Assembly: GCA_963581435.1 (NCBI GenBank)
Contig: CAUZOL010000002.1
Location: forward strand, 10,030 to 74,029
Length of the DNA stretch: 64,000 nucleotides
Direction of reading: 5' to 3'
From: JABISG01 sp963581435
Lineage (GTDB): Bacteria; Planctomycetota; Planctomycetia; Planctomycetales; Planctomycetaceae
The notes beneath the pieces were generated by a model that saw nothing but the letters and a program-made list of their open reading frames with translations, was not told the origin of the DNA and ran no database searches. The translations under genes and the position numbers were made by a program. Numbering within the stretch: the first letter of the stretch is position 1; each line of letters opens with the position of its first letter. Of the stretch, positions 42,338 to 53,200 are shown in pieces.

Positions 42338-42673
42338 ATGCTTGTTTCGACCGGATTGCTGGCGTTTGCTTGCTTGTCTGGATGTGAGTGTGCGCAGCAA
42401 AGATGCTGTAATTCCAGGCCGGTTTGTGCTGGCGAAACGGAAACTTCTGGATGGGTCGCTGCGCCTTCTTCACGTGGCCTGATTGAAGATGCCATCTCCA
42501 TGCCGCCCACCGATCCGAGCGCCCCACCACCGGCACCCGGCGTCGCGCCAGAGTCGCTGCCAGAAACTACGCCCGCCGAGCAGCCGAAACCGCTGCCGGC
42601 ACCCGCAGCGGAAAAGAAAATTGAACGCGAAGCGAACGCTCGCCCCGCGCCCCCCTTGTTCATCACGCCGTAG
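42338..42673 (+). CDS. Small proline-rich lipoprotein, unknown function
   Basis: 111 residues from ATG 42338; GTG 42323 is an alternative. The signal MLVSTGLLAFACLSGC ends in a lipobox (LSGC), so the cysteine is likely lipidated. More cysteines follow (CECAQQRCC), then a Pro/Ala/Glu-rich tail. No domain is recognised. The 425 bp after it are without a gene. Confidence 0.55.
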   Translation: MLVSTGLLAFACLSGCECAQQRCCNSRPVCAGETETSGWVAAPSSRGLIEDAISMPPTDPSAPPPAPGVAPESLPETTPAEQPKPLPAPAAEKKIEREANARPAPPLFITP

Positions 42674-43098
42674 GGACGGTTGGAACCTTCCCCCGTTTCT
42701 GCGCGGGAGGGCGATGGGGGGGCCAGTCGGCTCTCCCATCACCCGAACCTCTGCTGATCGTGCGGGCAACGTATGCCTCCCAGCCGAGGTCGCTTGCGCC
42801 AATTCGCAAACCGCACTCGCCCCTGCCGACCTAAACCACTAAGAGTCCCTTTTTATCCAAAATGGGGCGCAATTCATCGGGGCATCTCCTACCATTGCGG
42901 CTGCGCCGGCCGTTTGCTCGGTCGATGACTGCGCTTTGAGTGAGGGAAACCCCCACTTTGGGTCGCCACAGAAAACGCGGATTGCGGAAATTCGCCAAAT
43001 CGTGGACACTTCCCCCCTTCACTCGTCGTGTGTCTTGAACAGCGGCGATGCCGGCGCGCTTGCGCTCGACTCGTGTCAACGATTCCTGGACTGCTCCG
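42674..43098. other. Intergenic region before the efflux genes
   Basis: 425 bp without a convincing gene or strong hairpin. A promoter for the RND pump gene is expected here but cannot be defined by eye. Confidence 0.35.
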
Positions 43099-46000
43099 AT
43101 GATTCGTATCGCCCTCAAGAATCCCTATCTGGTTCTCGTTCTCGTGTTGATGGTTGCCGTCATCGGCGCGATCAGCTTGGCACGAATTCCGGCCGATCTG
43201 CTGCCAACATATAAGACGTCGGCCGTTCAGATTGTCACTTTCTATCCCGGCATGCCGCCCGAGGTGATGGAAGGCGACATCATGAGTCGGCTGCAGCGTT
43301 GGACGGGGCAGTCGTCGGGAATTGAACATCAGGAAGCCAAGGCGATGCAGGGCGTTTGCATCGTCAAGGATTTCTTCCATCCAGACGTTTCCAGTTCGGA
43401 AGCGCTGGCGCAGGTGAGTATGTACGCCATGAGCGACATGTTCTATCTCCCGCCGGGCACCATTCCGCCCATGGTGATGCCGTTCGATCCAACGGCCAGT
43501 GTTCCGCTATGCCTGGTGTCGGTCTCGAACCCCGACATGAATGATTCGGAACTGTACGATATTGCCTACAAGAATCTGCGAAACAACCTGCAGTCGATTT
43601 CGGGTGTGATCGCGCCGGCGGTTAACGGTGGCGCACTGCGACGAATTCTGGCCTATGTCGATCCAGAAAAACTGCGGGCGTACAATATTTCCATTCTCGA
43701 AGTGCATGCGGCGCTGCGTCAGCAAAACGTCTTGATTCCCGCCGGCAGTGCGAAGATTAAAGACAAAGAATTCTACATCTACACAAACGCCATCCCCGAT
43801 CAGGTGGCGACGCTCAACGACGCGCCGATCAAGATTGGCGCCAACGGCGAGCCGATTCTGTTCAGCGATGTCGGCGAGGTGCAGGACAGCAAGCAGATTC
43901 AATCGAACATCGTTCGCGTCAACGGCCGCACGTTGGTGTATGTTCCCGTCTATCGTCAGCCGGGATCGAATACCATCGAAATCGTCGATAGCATTCAGGA
44001 AAAACTGGGGGAAATCCTCGCCCGCCTGCAGGAAGAGACCCGGCTGTCCGACGGCACCCCCGATCCCAAAATGGCCAACCTGACGTTGAACGTCGTTATG
44101 GATCAGTCGGTCAAGGTGCGCGAAAGCGTGTGGGCTTTGTGGGTCGCGGGGATTCTGGGAGCGATCTTCGCGGGACTTGTTGTGTTGTTCTTTCTGCGAA
44201 ACCTGGCATCGACGTTCGTCATCATTCTGGCGATACCGATCGCCATCCTGACTTCGTTAATCGGCCTGTATTTCACCGGGAATACCATCAATGCCATGAC
44301 GCTGGGAGGTCTCGCGCTCGCGGTCGGCATTCTCATCGATCAGGCCATCGTCGTTATCGATAATATCGAACGCCACATGCACTTGGGAACCAAAGGCCCC
44401 TTGCAGGCCGCATTCGATGGCACCCGCGAAGTCTCGGTCCCGCTATTCGTTTCCACCGTGACGTTTATCGTCGTCTTCTTCCCGGTGATCTTTCTCTCGG
44501 GGTTGGCAAAATATCTGTTCGCGCCGCTCTCGATGGCCGTCCTCTTTGCGGTCATTGCTTCATACCTCATCGCCATTTTCTTCGTCCCCGTGGCGGCGGC
44601 CAAGTTTATGCGGCCGAAAAAGAAAGGGACTGCCGACGGGGCGTCCAACTCAGTTGGTCAGCAACCGCCCACCGAAGAACTCAATTGGCTGGTTCGAGGC
44701 TATCGCGTGCTGCTGCTGGGTTCGCTGCGCAGGAAGTGGTGGATTCTCGGCACCGCTGCTATGTTGTTCGTCGGATCGATGTGGCTGATGTCGAACATCG
44801 GCCGCGAGCTGTTTCCGCCGGTTGATTCGGGCCAATTCACAGTTTACGTCCGCGCTCCGTCCGGAACTCGGATTGAGGTGTCCGAAAAACTGATCAAACA
44901 GATTGAAAACTTCATTGTCGAAGAAGTGGGCGACCCCGCTCCCGACAACCCGACCGCCGACACCGTCTACCCGATCACGCGGAACAAATTTGCCGGCGGA
45001 GCCAACAGAACGCTGACGGCGGATGAAGTCACAAACGCCAAAGCAGCCTCGAATTGTAAGACGCTGATTTCGAATATCGGCGTGCTGCTCGACTGGCCCG
45101 CCGCGTACAGTCCGAACACCGGGGCAATGGACTCGTTCATTCTGGTTGAACTCGAGCAGAAACCTGGTGCGCCGGACGTCTTCGAAATTGTCTCCCGGCT
45201 CCGCAATCGTCTCAATGAAAAATTTCCCAAAATCGAATTCGCGTTCAACACCGGCGGAATTCTGACGGCGGCCCTCAATATGGGCGAACCCTCGCCAATT
45301 CACCTGCAAATCGCCGGTCGCGACATTGACACCGCACAAGGAATCGCCAGGGAGCTGGTTGCCGCAGTCAATCGCGTCGAAGGGACAACGGACGTCCGCA
45401 TTGCCCAGCGAGCCGATTATCCGATGATCGAAGTGGAAATCGATCGCGTTGCCGCCGCCGATCGCGGAGTCACGCCCGAGTTGGTAATGAAATCGCTGGT
45501 TTCTGCGACGAACAGTTCCATCAATTTCGATCCCGCTTTCTGGATCAATCCGCAGAACGGCAATCACTACTTTCTTGGCACGCAGTATTTCGAGGAGAAA
45601 ATCGACTCACTCGATACGCTGCGGTACATTCCGGTGAAGGGCAGCAAGGATGGCAGTCCAATCGTCTACCTGCAGGATGTTGCCAAACTGCACACAAATA
45701 AAAAAGTTCCCAACGTCATCAATCACCGTAACATCGTCCGTGTGACCGATGTCTTTGCCAACGTCGAAACCGGCTACGATCTCGGCAGCGTTGTCGCGAA
45801 CATCGAGCGGGAATTGCAGAAATCCGATGCTACGCTGAAACTGCGTCCGGTAAAAGACACCCGCAGTGCGGCATCCCGGTATCCCGAATGGCTGCAGGGA
45901 ACCCTCGCTGCCGTGGGGCTGAACGAGCCGACCCGCTATGCCATCGAAGGCAACGACTATTCGGGATTCATGGTCGAGATGCAGGGCGAAGTACGTTCGA

Positions 46001-46533
46001 TGCGCGACTCGTTCGTCGATTTTGCGCTCGGTATGGTGTTGGCCACGGTTCTCGTTTATCTGGTCATGGTCGGGCAGTTTCGATCGTTCGTCGATCCATT
46101 CATCGTGCTGGTCACCGTGCCGCTCGGCTTCATTGGCGTGGCTGCGATTCTGTATCTCACCAACACGCGATTGAACATTCAGTCGTTCATGGGGATCATC
46201 ATGATGATTGGCATTGTGGTGGAATATACGATTGTGCTTTTGGACTTTGCCAACCATCGCCTCTCCGAAGGGGCCACCGTTTCTGAAGCGATTGTCGATG
46301 CGGCCATCGTCCGTTTTCGCCCGATCCTGATGACTTCGGTCACCACGATTTTGGCGCTGCTACCGATGGCGATTGGATTTGCCGGCGGCGAAGCCGACAT
46401 TCCGCTTGCTCGAACGATTGTGGGGGGCGTGATCGCCGCGACGTTGCTGCCGAAATTTGTTGTCCCCTGTTTATATGTGATTATAAAACGTGCGCCGAAG
46501 AGGGATCAGGAGCCTGAACCCGGTTGGGCATAA
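43099..46533 (+). CDS. RND-family efflux pump (inner-membrane transporter)
   Basis: 1144 residues from ATG 43099. The architecture is that of AcrB/CzcA-type pumps: an N-terminal membrane helix, a large periplasmic loop, helices 2-6 (for example LAVGILIDQAIVVIDNIERH), a second loop and the C-terminal helices with GIVVEYTIVLLDFANH. In the proton-relay segment of helix 4 the first Asp is Asp414, and the next position, often Asp in AcrB, is Gln. The substrate cannot be told. The gene order (pump first) is unusual, and a 343-bp gap with palindromes separates it from the adaptor gene. Confidence 0.94.
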   Translation: MIRIALKNPYLVLVLVLMVAVIGAISLARIPADLLPTYKTSAVQIVTFYPGMPPEVMEGDIMSRLQRWTGQSSGIEHQEAKAMQGVCIVKDFFHPDVSSSEALAQVSMYAMSDMFYLPPGTIPPMVMPFDPTASVPLCLVSVSNPDMNDSELYDIAYKNLRNNLQSISGVIAPAVNGGALRRILAYVDPEKLRAYNISILEVHAALRQQNVLIPAGSAKIKDKEFYIYTNAIPDQVATLNDAPIKIGANGEPILFSDVGEVQDSKQIQSNIVRVNGRTLVYVPVYRQPGSNTIEIVDSIQEKLGEILARLQEETRLSDGTPDPKMANLTLNVVMDQSVKVRESVWALWVAGILGAIFAGLVVLFFLRNLASTFVIILAIPIAILTSLIGLYFTGNTINAMTLGGLALAVGILIDQAIVVIDNIERHMHLGTKGPLQAAFDGTREVSVPLFVSTVTFIVVFFPVIFLSGLAKYLFAPLSMAVLFAVIASYLIAIFFVPVAAAKFMRPKKKGTADGASNSVGQQPPTEELNWLVRGYRVLLLGSLRRKWWILGTAAMLFVGSMWLMSNIGRELFPPVDSGQFTVYVRAPSGTRIEVSEKLIKQIENFIVEEVGDPAPDNPTADTVYPITRNKFAGGANRTLTADEVTNAKAASNCKTLISNIGVLLDWPAAYSPNTGAMDSFILVELEQKPGAPDVFEIVSRLRNRLNEKFPKIEFAFNTGGILTAALNMGEPSPIHLQIAGRDIDTAQGIARELVAAVNRVEGTTDVRIAQRADYPMIEVEIDRVAAADRGVTPELVMKSLVSATNSSINFDPAFWINPQNGNHYFLGTQYFEEKIDSLDTLRYIPVKGSKDGSPIVYLQDVAKLHTNKKVPNVINHRNIVRVTDVFANVETGYDLGSVVANIERELQKSDATLKLRPVKDTRSAASRYPEWLQGTLAAVGLNEPTRYAIEGNDYSGFMVEMQGEVRSMRDSFVDFALGMVLATVLVYLVMVGQFRSFVDPFIVLVTVPLGFIGVAAILYLTNTRLNIQSFMGIIMMIGIVVEYTIVLLDFANHRLSEGATVSEAIVDAAIVRFRPILMTSVTTILALLPMAIGFAGGEADIPLARTIVGGVIAATLLPKFVVPCLYVIIKRAPKRDQEPEPGWA

Positions 46534-46574
46534 GAATGGCGTGGATTGCTGTTTCGTCCTCGCTTACGCTGTTT

Positions 46575-46749
46575 GAAGTTGCGCATTTCAGTGTTCCGAT
46601 TGGAGAAAGGACGAAAAGCCTCCCGTTTATCGAAGCCTGAAGCGCAAGCGAAGGATGGTTCCAGCGCGATGCCAGCAAGCTCCTTCGCTTGCGCTTCAGG
46701 CTTAACTACTCGGGGTTTTTGTCTCACGTCAAGCCAAGTGCGCAACTTC
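46575..46749. repeat. Nested inverted repeats between pump and adaptor genes
   Basis: A perfect 23-bp inverted repeat at 46633-46655 and 46681-46703 with a 25-base loop lies inside an outer 11-bp pair (GAAGTTGCGCA at 46575-46585 and its complement at 46739-46749). The sequence from about 46757 repeats, in the opposite orientation, the left arm of the element at 6603-6623. This structure makes up most of the 343-bp gap 46534-46876; there is no gene. Confidence 0.85.
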
Positions 46750-46876
46750 ACAACTTACGCTTCGGGTTACGATCTCGTGTTTCTGTCCAAGGGATTGGGG
46801 CTGACAATGCACGAGTCCTTCGATCAAATAACAATCACGCGAGTGATCTTTTGCGTCATCAGAAAGAGATAATACG

Positions 46877-48310
46877 ATGCGTTGTCCAATTCTGTGCCAA
46901 CTGATTGGTGTTGCCTTTGCGACTCTGCTTCTGGTCGGCTGTAACGGCGCCGATGCGACGCCGGGGACAGGTGACGGTACAGGAGGTTCGACGGCGAGTT
47001 CATCGTCGGGTGGCCAAACAACTCACGAAGTGCACTACGTTCGTGGGAAACCGCATGTCGAAGAAATCGAACTGCCCGGTGCTTCGGTGCACGGATACGA
47101 GACGACCGAACTGATGGCAAAACTGGGCGGGTACGTCGATCAGATTATGAACAGCGATGGCCAACCGGTGAACAGGGACGACAGCGACGATAAAGAAATC
47201 GACATCGGCTCGATCGTTACGGAAGGCACCGTGCTGGCCGAGCTCGACATCCCCGAAATTGCCGGCGAGGTGAAACAGAAGGCCGCGCTGCTCACGCAGG
47301 CAAACAGCGCCGTGTCGCAGGCAATCGCCGCCATCGCCCAAGCCAAAGCTGAGGTGGAACGGCGAAATGCTGAAGTTTCGGAAGCCGACGCGATGGTGAA
47401 GGAAAAGCTGGCTTTGAAGCAATTGCGTGAAACGGCACATCGACGGATCGTAAAGCTGTATAACGACGGTGCCGTCGGCGAAGACAATAAACTCGAAGCG
47501 GAATTCGGGCTTGCCGCCGCAGAAGCCGCAGTGACCAGCGCCGAAGCGGGGGTTACGAAAGCGAAATCACTCGTAGCAGTTGCTGACGAAATGGTTAAGA
47601 AAGCCGAGGCGGACAAAAAGAGCGCTGATGCCCATGTCGATGTTGCCAAAGCTGATCTCGAAATCGCGAATGTCATGGACGGCTATTCGACGATCCGGGC
47701 ACCGTACGACGGCAGGATTACAAAACGCTTGGTAGACAACGGTGCGTTCGTGCGGCCGGCCACGAGCAATTCCGGCGCAATGGCGTTGTTTGAGATCACC
47801 AGAACCGACAAAGTCCGCATCGAAGCGGTGGTTCCCAGCGTCAACACGACCCGTATTCGCGTCGGACAGCAGGCCGTTTTCCACAGTATCGGCGGGCTGC
47901 CGGGCGCCAGCATTCCCGGGCGCGTCGATCGCGCAGCGATTGCGCTTGATCGAGAAACTCGCATGATGCGGATTCACATCGATTTCACAAATCCTGTTCT
48001 CACGAACCGATCCACAGGCGAGGACGTTAGCCTCGAAGCGGGAATGTACGGCAGTATTCGCATCACCATCAAGAAGTGGGACAAGATACCTGTCATTCCT
48101 ACATCGGCCCTCGCCGAAGACGATGCAGGGCAGTCGTTTGTGATGGTGGTCGATGCTGCGGGCGTCTGTGAAAAACGCGCAGTTGACGTCGCATTCAACG
48201 ACGCGGAAGAGGTTGGGATAAGTCACGGACTGGAAATCGGCGATACCGTGGTCAAATCCGACATCGGCAAACTCAAAGACGGCCAGAAAACCTCCATTAA
48301 ATCGCCGTAG
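46877..48310 (+). CDS. RND efflux periplasmic adaptor (membrane fusion protein), lipoprotein
   Basis: 477 residues. The signal ends in a lipobox (LLLVGC). After a Gly/Ser-rich linker comes the barrel-sandwich/lipoyl part (ELMAKLGGYVDQI ... VLAELDIPEIAGEV). A long alpha-hairpin follows (about 135-270, Ala/Glu/Lys-rich), then the return lipoyl half (YSTIRAPYDGRITKRLVDNGAFV), beta-barrel and membrane-proximal parts ending with VIPTSALAEDDAGQSFV. This is the HlyD/AcrA-type adaptor of the pump encoded upstream and of the channel encoded 85 bp downstream. Confidence 0.92.
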   Translation: MRCPILCQLIGVAFATLLLVGCNGADATPGTGDGTGGSTASSSSGGQTTHEVHYVRGKPHVEEIELPGASVHGYETTELMAKLGGYVDQIMNSDGQPVNRDDSDDKEIDIGSIVTEGTVLAELDIPEIAGEVKQKAALLTQANSAVSQAIAAIAQAKAEVERRNAEVSEADAMVKEKLALKQLRETAHRRIVKLYNDGAVGEDNKLEAEFGLAAAEAAVTSAEAGVTKAKSLVAVADEMVKKAEADKKSADAHVDVAKADLEIANVMDGYSTIRAPYDGRITKRLVDNGAFVRPATSNSGAMALFEITRTDKVRIEAVVPSVNTTRIRVGQQAVFHSIGGLPGASIPGRVDRAAIALDRETRMMRIHIDFTNPVLTNRSTGEDVSLEAGMYGSIRITIKKWDKIPVIPTSALAEDDAGQSFVMVVDAAGVCEKRAVDVAFNDAEEVGISHGLEIGDTVVKSDIGKLKDGQKTSIKSP

Positions 48311-48395
48311 TTACCAAAGCTACCACAGTTCCACAATCCCTACAGCCGATATGACCGATACAAGCTGACCCGCATCTGTCTAACGGTCTGTATCG

Positions 48396-50234
48396 ATGTC
48401 TAACCTTCGGCCAATCACACAATTCCTTCCGCTGCTTGCCGTCTTCGGCCTGCTGAGCGGTTGCCAGATGCATTTGGCTATCGGCACCCCTGGACAAGAA
48501 CTCGAGGGTCACGCAGCAACCAAACCGGGAATCCTCGCAGAGTCAGCTACCGCTGAGGCCCCGAAACCAGCGCTCGACTCAGGTCGGAAGTGGTCGGATG
48601 CGAAGAAGTCATCGAAACGGCCTCCAGCGAAAGCCGGACAAACGATCGTCCGTCAGGTCTCGGGCGATAAGAAAACCAAATCCCAACGCGCTACGACTGC
48701 CACGGTCAGTGCGTTCCGAATGCCGACGCTTATCCAGCAGGGGACACCTTTCGGCAGCGCGAAACTGATCAACGGCCATGCGGAATTGGCACAGCCTGCC
48801 GCGGATGAATCCGTCATTCTGACTGAGTCGGCTACGAATGCCTTCCCAATCGATCTGCCGACGGCACTGCGATTGTCTGGTGCCGAAAACTGGGATGTGC
48901 AGATTGCTGCCGAGAAGGTTCAAGAGGCGCGTGCCAGACTCGACGCGGCGAAGCTGCTTTGGCTGCCATCGTTAAACGGAGGCATCGGCTACACCAAGCA
49001 CGATGGGCAGATTCAAGCGACGCCGGGTCAAGTACTCGACGTCAGTAGAAACTCGCTGTTCGTCGGTGGTGGTGCCAATCTCAGTCAGGCTCCTCTGACG
49101 GGCGGTGCCGGGGGACCGGCGCGATTGATGGTCGATTTGTCTCTCACTGATGCGATCTTCTCCCCGCTCGCGGCGCGGCAGGTCGTTCAGGCCGAACAGG
49201 CACGCGAGACGGTGGAGTTCAACGACACACTTCGCGATGCAGCCGACGCCTACTATCAGTTGGTTGGGGCGCAGGGGCAACTCGCCATGGCGCAGTTGAA
49301 CCTCGAAGATGCCCGAAAGTTTGAGAAACTCACCGATTCCTTCGTGGCCGCCGGCAAAGGCTCACAGGCCGATACATCGCGCGCTCGCGTCGAGACTTCC
49401 CGTCGAAAACAGGCGATCATTCGCGCCGAAACGGCTGCCAAAATTGCAGGCGTCGAACTGGCAAGAATCCTGCGACTTGGCTCCGAGACGGAGCTGGTCG
49501 TTTTCGAGGATAAGCCTGCTGCTGTCGAATTTGTTTCGGAGCAGGAATCGCTTTCTGCTCTGGTTGCTCATGCCCACATGTTTCGACCGGAATTGGCCGA
49601 GCATCAGGCAGAATTGGAGTTGAATCGGGAGCGGCTCCGCGCTGAGTATTGGCGGCCGTTGTTGCCCAGCGTGCATGTTGGTGCTTCTGCCGGCGGTTTT
49701 GGCGGCGGGGTGAATGACGATCTCAATCAGCTCGACGGTCGGAGTGACTTTGACCTGCTTGCCGTCTGGCAACTCAAGAATCTTGGTTTTGGTGCCCGTG
49801 CGGCACAGCGAGAACAACGCAGCCGATTCCGACAATCGGCCTTTGCAAACTCCCGAATCCGCGATGTCGTGGCGGCTGACGTCGCCAAGGCGTTCCACGA
49901 GATGCACGCTCAGCGCAAACAGTTGAACCTGGCCGAAACGAATGTTGAGCTATCCCAGGATTCGCATCGAAAGAACGTCGCCCGAATTCGTGGACTGGAA
50001 GGGTTACCGTTAGAAGCACTGAACGCCCTGCAGGCACTGACCAGCTCGCGCGAGGACTACATCGCTGCTGTCATCCGGTACAACCGTGCCCAGGTTCGCC
50101 TGCTTCACGCAATCGGTCGCCAGATTGGCGAGGCGACATTGGAGCCGGAAGCCGTCTCAAGTCAGCCGATCGTGATCGAAGGGGCCGCCAGGATGCCCCC
50201 CTTGCCGACGTCGTCGGTTGAAATTGGCCAATAA
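48396..50234 (+). CDS. Outer-membrane efflux protein (TolC-like), lipoprotein
   Basis: 612 residues. The signal has a lipobox (LLSGC). After a low-complexity N-terminal region of about 130 residues come two OEP-type repeats: LPTALRLSGAENWDVQIAAEKVQEARARLDAAKLLWLPSL and later AEHQAELELNRERLRAEYWRPLLPSV, with long helical segments. It should form the outer-membrane channel with the pump and adaptor above. It ends 19 bp from the convergent PQQ-propeller gene. Confidence 0.92.
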   Translation: MSNLRPITQFLPLLAVFGLLSGCQMHLAIGTPGQELEGHAATKPGILAESATAEAPKPALDSGRKWSDAKKSSKRPPAKAGQTIVRQVSGDKKTKSQRATTATVSAFRMPTLIQQGTPFGSAKLINGHAELAQPAADESVILTESATNAFPIDLPTALRLSGAENWDVQIAAEKVQEARARLDAAKLLWLPSLNGGIGYTKHDGQIQATPGQVLDVSRNSLFVGGGANLSQAPLTGGAGGPARLMVDLSLTDAIFSPLAARQVVQAEQARETVEFNDTLRDAADAYYQLVGAQGQLAMAQLNLEDARKFEKLTDSFVAAGKGSQADTSRARVETSRRKQAIIRAETAAKIAGVELARILRLGSETELVVFEDKPAAVEFVSEQESLSALVAHAHMFRPELAEHQAELELNRERLRAEYWRPLLPSVHVGASAGGFGGGVNDDLNQLDGRSDFDLLAVWQLKNLGFGARAAQREQRSRFRQSAFANSRIRDVVAADVAKAFHEMHAQRKQLNLAETNVELSQDSHRKNVARIRGLEGLPLEALNALQALTSSREDYIAAVIRYNRAQVRLLHAIGRQIGEATLEPEAVSSQPIVIEGAARMPPLPTSSVEIGQ

Positions 50235-50253
50235 ATCGGTCGTTGGCCGTGCT

Positions 50254-53200
50254 CTACTTGCCGCCAGAGCCTTCAACGGGACGTTTTGCTTTCACTGGAC
50301 TGGCGAGCGGCTCGTTGATCATGTTCAGATGCAGCGACGACCGGTAGAAGTTCACGGTCATCCTCTTCTCTGCGGGGTCGGCTGTGACCTCGAACTGCGA
50401 CAACGATTGCTCGTTGGCCTCACTGAAAATGCTGCGACCGTTTCGCTTGTCGATCACCGCGAGGGAATATTGATTGCGATTGAAGGCCGGTGCGCGTTGA
50501 AATGGGCGATAGGTTCGTGCCGTGAAAACCAACACGGGCAAGCCAGCCGGCTGATTCACGTCGAACGACTGATCTTCAACTCGGGTGGTCCAGATCTTTC
50601 GGCCCGTCTTGCGGTCAAAACCATAAACGTAACCGTTGACCAACGGGCTGTTATTGATGGAAACGACCTGCACCCCGTTTGCCTGTTTTTTCGTACTGTG
50701 CGTCAGCAGGGTGTAGCGGTCGCGATTTCGCAGTACCAGGAACGAATCGATCTGGCCGTCGGGCTCGATTGAGGTGTCGATGAGAAGTTTGCCGTCGTCG
50801 GCATCGAAAATTGCGAAGTTCCCCTGATGAGGATTCAGCACGGCTACCGCGTTCTCACCCTGCTCCATAGCGATCGCTTTTGAGCCGGGCGGAACCCGTT
50901 TTCCCCAGATGTTCTTGCCGGTCCACACGTCGAACTTCTGCAGCGTTCGGCCGGTCCACACCAGCACGTTGCGGCCCTGTTTCGATAGCTGCGTCCCGTC
51001 CTGCGGTAACGGACGCGTCGCGACCTGCTCGCCATCGGCTGCCCGCAAAACGACCGCTTCTTTCGTGTTCGGGGCCACCACAAAAACAAACTCCCGATCT
51101 CCAAAGAGATCGCTGCCGCGCGCCACCGATCGTCGTTCCCACAGTGTTTCCCCGGTCAGCGGGTTGGCTGCAACCAACCGCGTCCCCACCTGATAGCAAA
51201 TCAGGCTGTCGTCGATGGGAACCACCTTACCCAATGGGCGACCGTTTCGATCTTGGACCGTCATAATTCGCACACCACCGGGACCCATCAATTGTCGGAA
51301 TTGGACCGGGATATTTCGCGTTTGGCCCTTCAACCCATCCACGAGAACTTGTTGCCACAAAATCCGCGGGCCTCCATTTTCTTCCTGAAATGCATCCAGC
51401 ACGATGAAGTGCGAGCCGAACACGACGATCAACAGGTGACCGTTCACGCGGGCGTAGTTTCCGTAGACATTGGAAATCGCTGATTGCAGGTTTCCCGTTG
51501 CCACTTTCCATAGCACCTTGCCGTTCTCGTCGTGGGCCATCAAACTCTGCCGTCGCGAATCGAGAGCAAGCGTCCAGCTTTCTCCCAACGGCCCGCTTGG
51601 TCCGATAATCCTCACTGGGTATTGCCGTCGGACGGACCCCTGCCGTGCCACTTTCTTTGCTTCAATTTTCTCCCCGGGCCACACCGACTTCTCTTCGAGC
51701 AGTTTGGCAATCTCTTCGGCGGCTCGCCATTCTTCGACGAGTTGCCGTCCGGTTTTTTCGTCGAGGCAAACCACGTCGTTCCAGCGGGTGGCCAGCTCAT
51801 CCAACATGGCCGCCGCAGCCATCGATTGTTTGCGGTCGATATACAACGACGCCAAACTTGCCGTTGCGAAACCGGAGATGTTGCGGTCGGCCGAGCGCCG
51901 CAGTCGGCGGAGCAGCAATTCCTGCGCGAGAGCTTGTTTGTTCGGATCGAGACGTCCGACCAACAGCTGACCGGCTTGGTCACCCACGGGCAGATCGACA
52001 AATGCATTCAGAAAACGAATCAGTGTCTGCGTGTCGTCTTCGTTTTCCGCCGCCTTGCTGAGCAATTCCGCGATCGCGCGGTCCAACTTCGCTCGCTGCG
52101 CTCCGCTCGACTTGCGATACACTTCGGCAATTCTTGGACGAATCCATCGATCGCTGCGCACCGTCAGCGCCGCACTCACCCGTTCCAATTCCGGTTTGCC
52201 GGTATCGGCCGTCGCCAACTTAATGTACTCGTGAAACGCTTCCTGTTGGTCGCCCATTTCATGCAATCCAGCCGCATTCAAGCGCAAATACTGTCCGCGC
52301 TGTCGTGGGTCGTCAACCAGTCGCTCAATCTCGTCGGCTGAAGAACGGTACTTCCGAAAGTCGAGTCTTAATCCTTCCAGCAGCGATGCAACCACCAGTG
52401 TACGAGACCGCGGCGTCGGCTTCGCCGCAATCGATCTTCTCAGGTCGGCCAGTCCCTGCCGTTCGTTCCCATCGTGCAACCGCATTTCGCCGCGCAACGC
52501 GAGGGCGTCGGCATCGGTGGGATTCTTCGCAAGCACGCCATCGGTTTGCTGCCGCAATTCGTCAAGCGACTTGAATCCCACAATCTTGTCGATCGACTGG
52601 GACACAATCACACCATCGGCTGCCGCCAGATTGCCAAAGACTTCACCGTTCCGCGATTGCGACCGGGCCACGATGCGGCCCGACGTGAGATCGATCGAAA
52701 CGATTTCACCGGTCGAAAGCGGAAGGCGGTAGTGGTGACCGTCGCGAATGCCGCGACCGCTGGGGTTTTCGATCGAAACCGGTTCATCCCACACCGGTTC
52801 GCCCGTTTTCAGGCTGAGAGCCTGAACCTGTGAGCGGCCCACCAGAATTACCTGTCCCTCATACACGCCGGCCAAATACAGCGACTGACCGCGAGAGTGT
52901 TTCCACAACAGCGAACCATCGACGAGATCCAAGCAGTGCAAGTCGGCCGAGTCGCGAGGCGTTATCAGCACGCGTCCCTCGGCAATCGTCGGTGCCGAAT
53001 CGATCCAGCGGTCTTCGTCGTCCTGCGCACTGGTCACCGTGGATCGGATTCCTCGCCGGCGAAATGCCAAGCGCGGATCGACGGGAACTGCCGAAGTGGT
53101 GCGGGAATAACGTTGTCCCCACAGCAGGATTCGCCGCGCCGGATCGATGGCAACCACCGCCCCGGCCGTCGTCGGACAAATCAGGACACCGTTGCTGAAA

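Noticed and set aside
44650..45567. 305-codon open frame on the minus strand inside the RND pump gene
   Set aside because: It is a mirror of a strongly supported gene; its translation has no recognisable domain and such frames are common opposite GC-rich genes.
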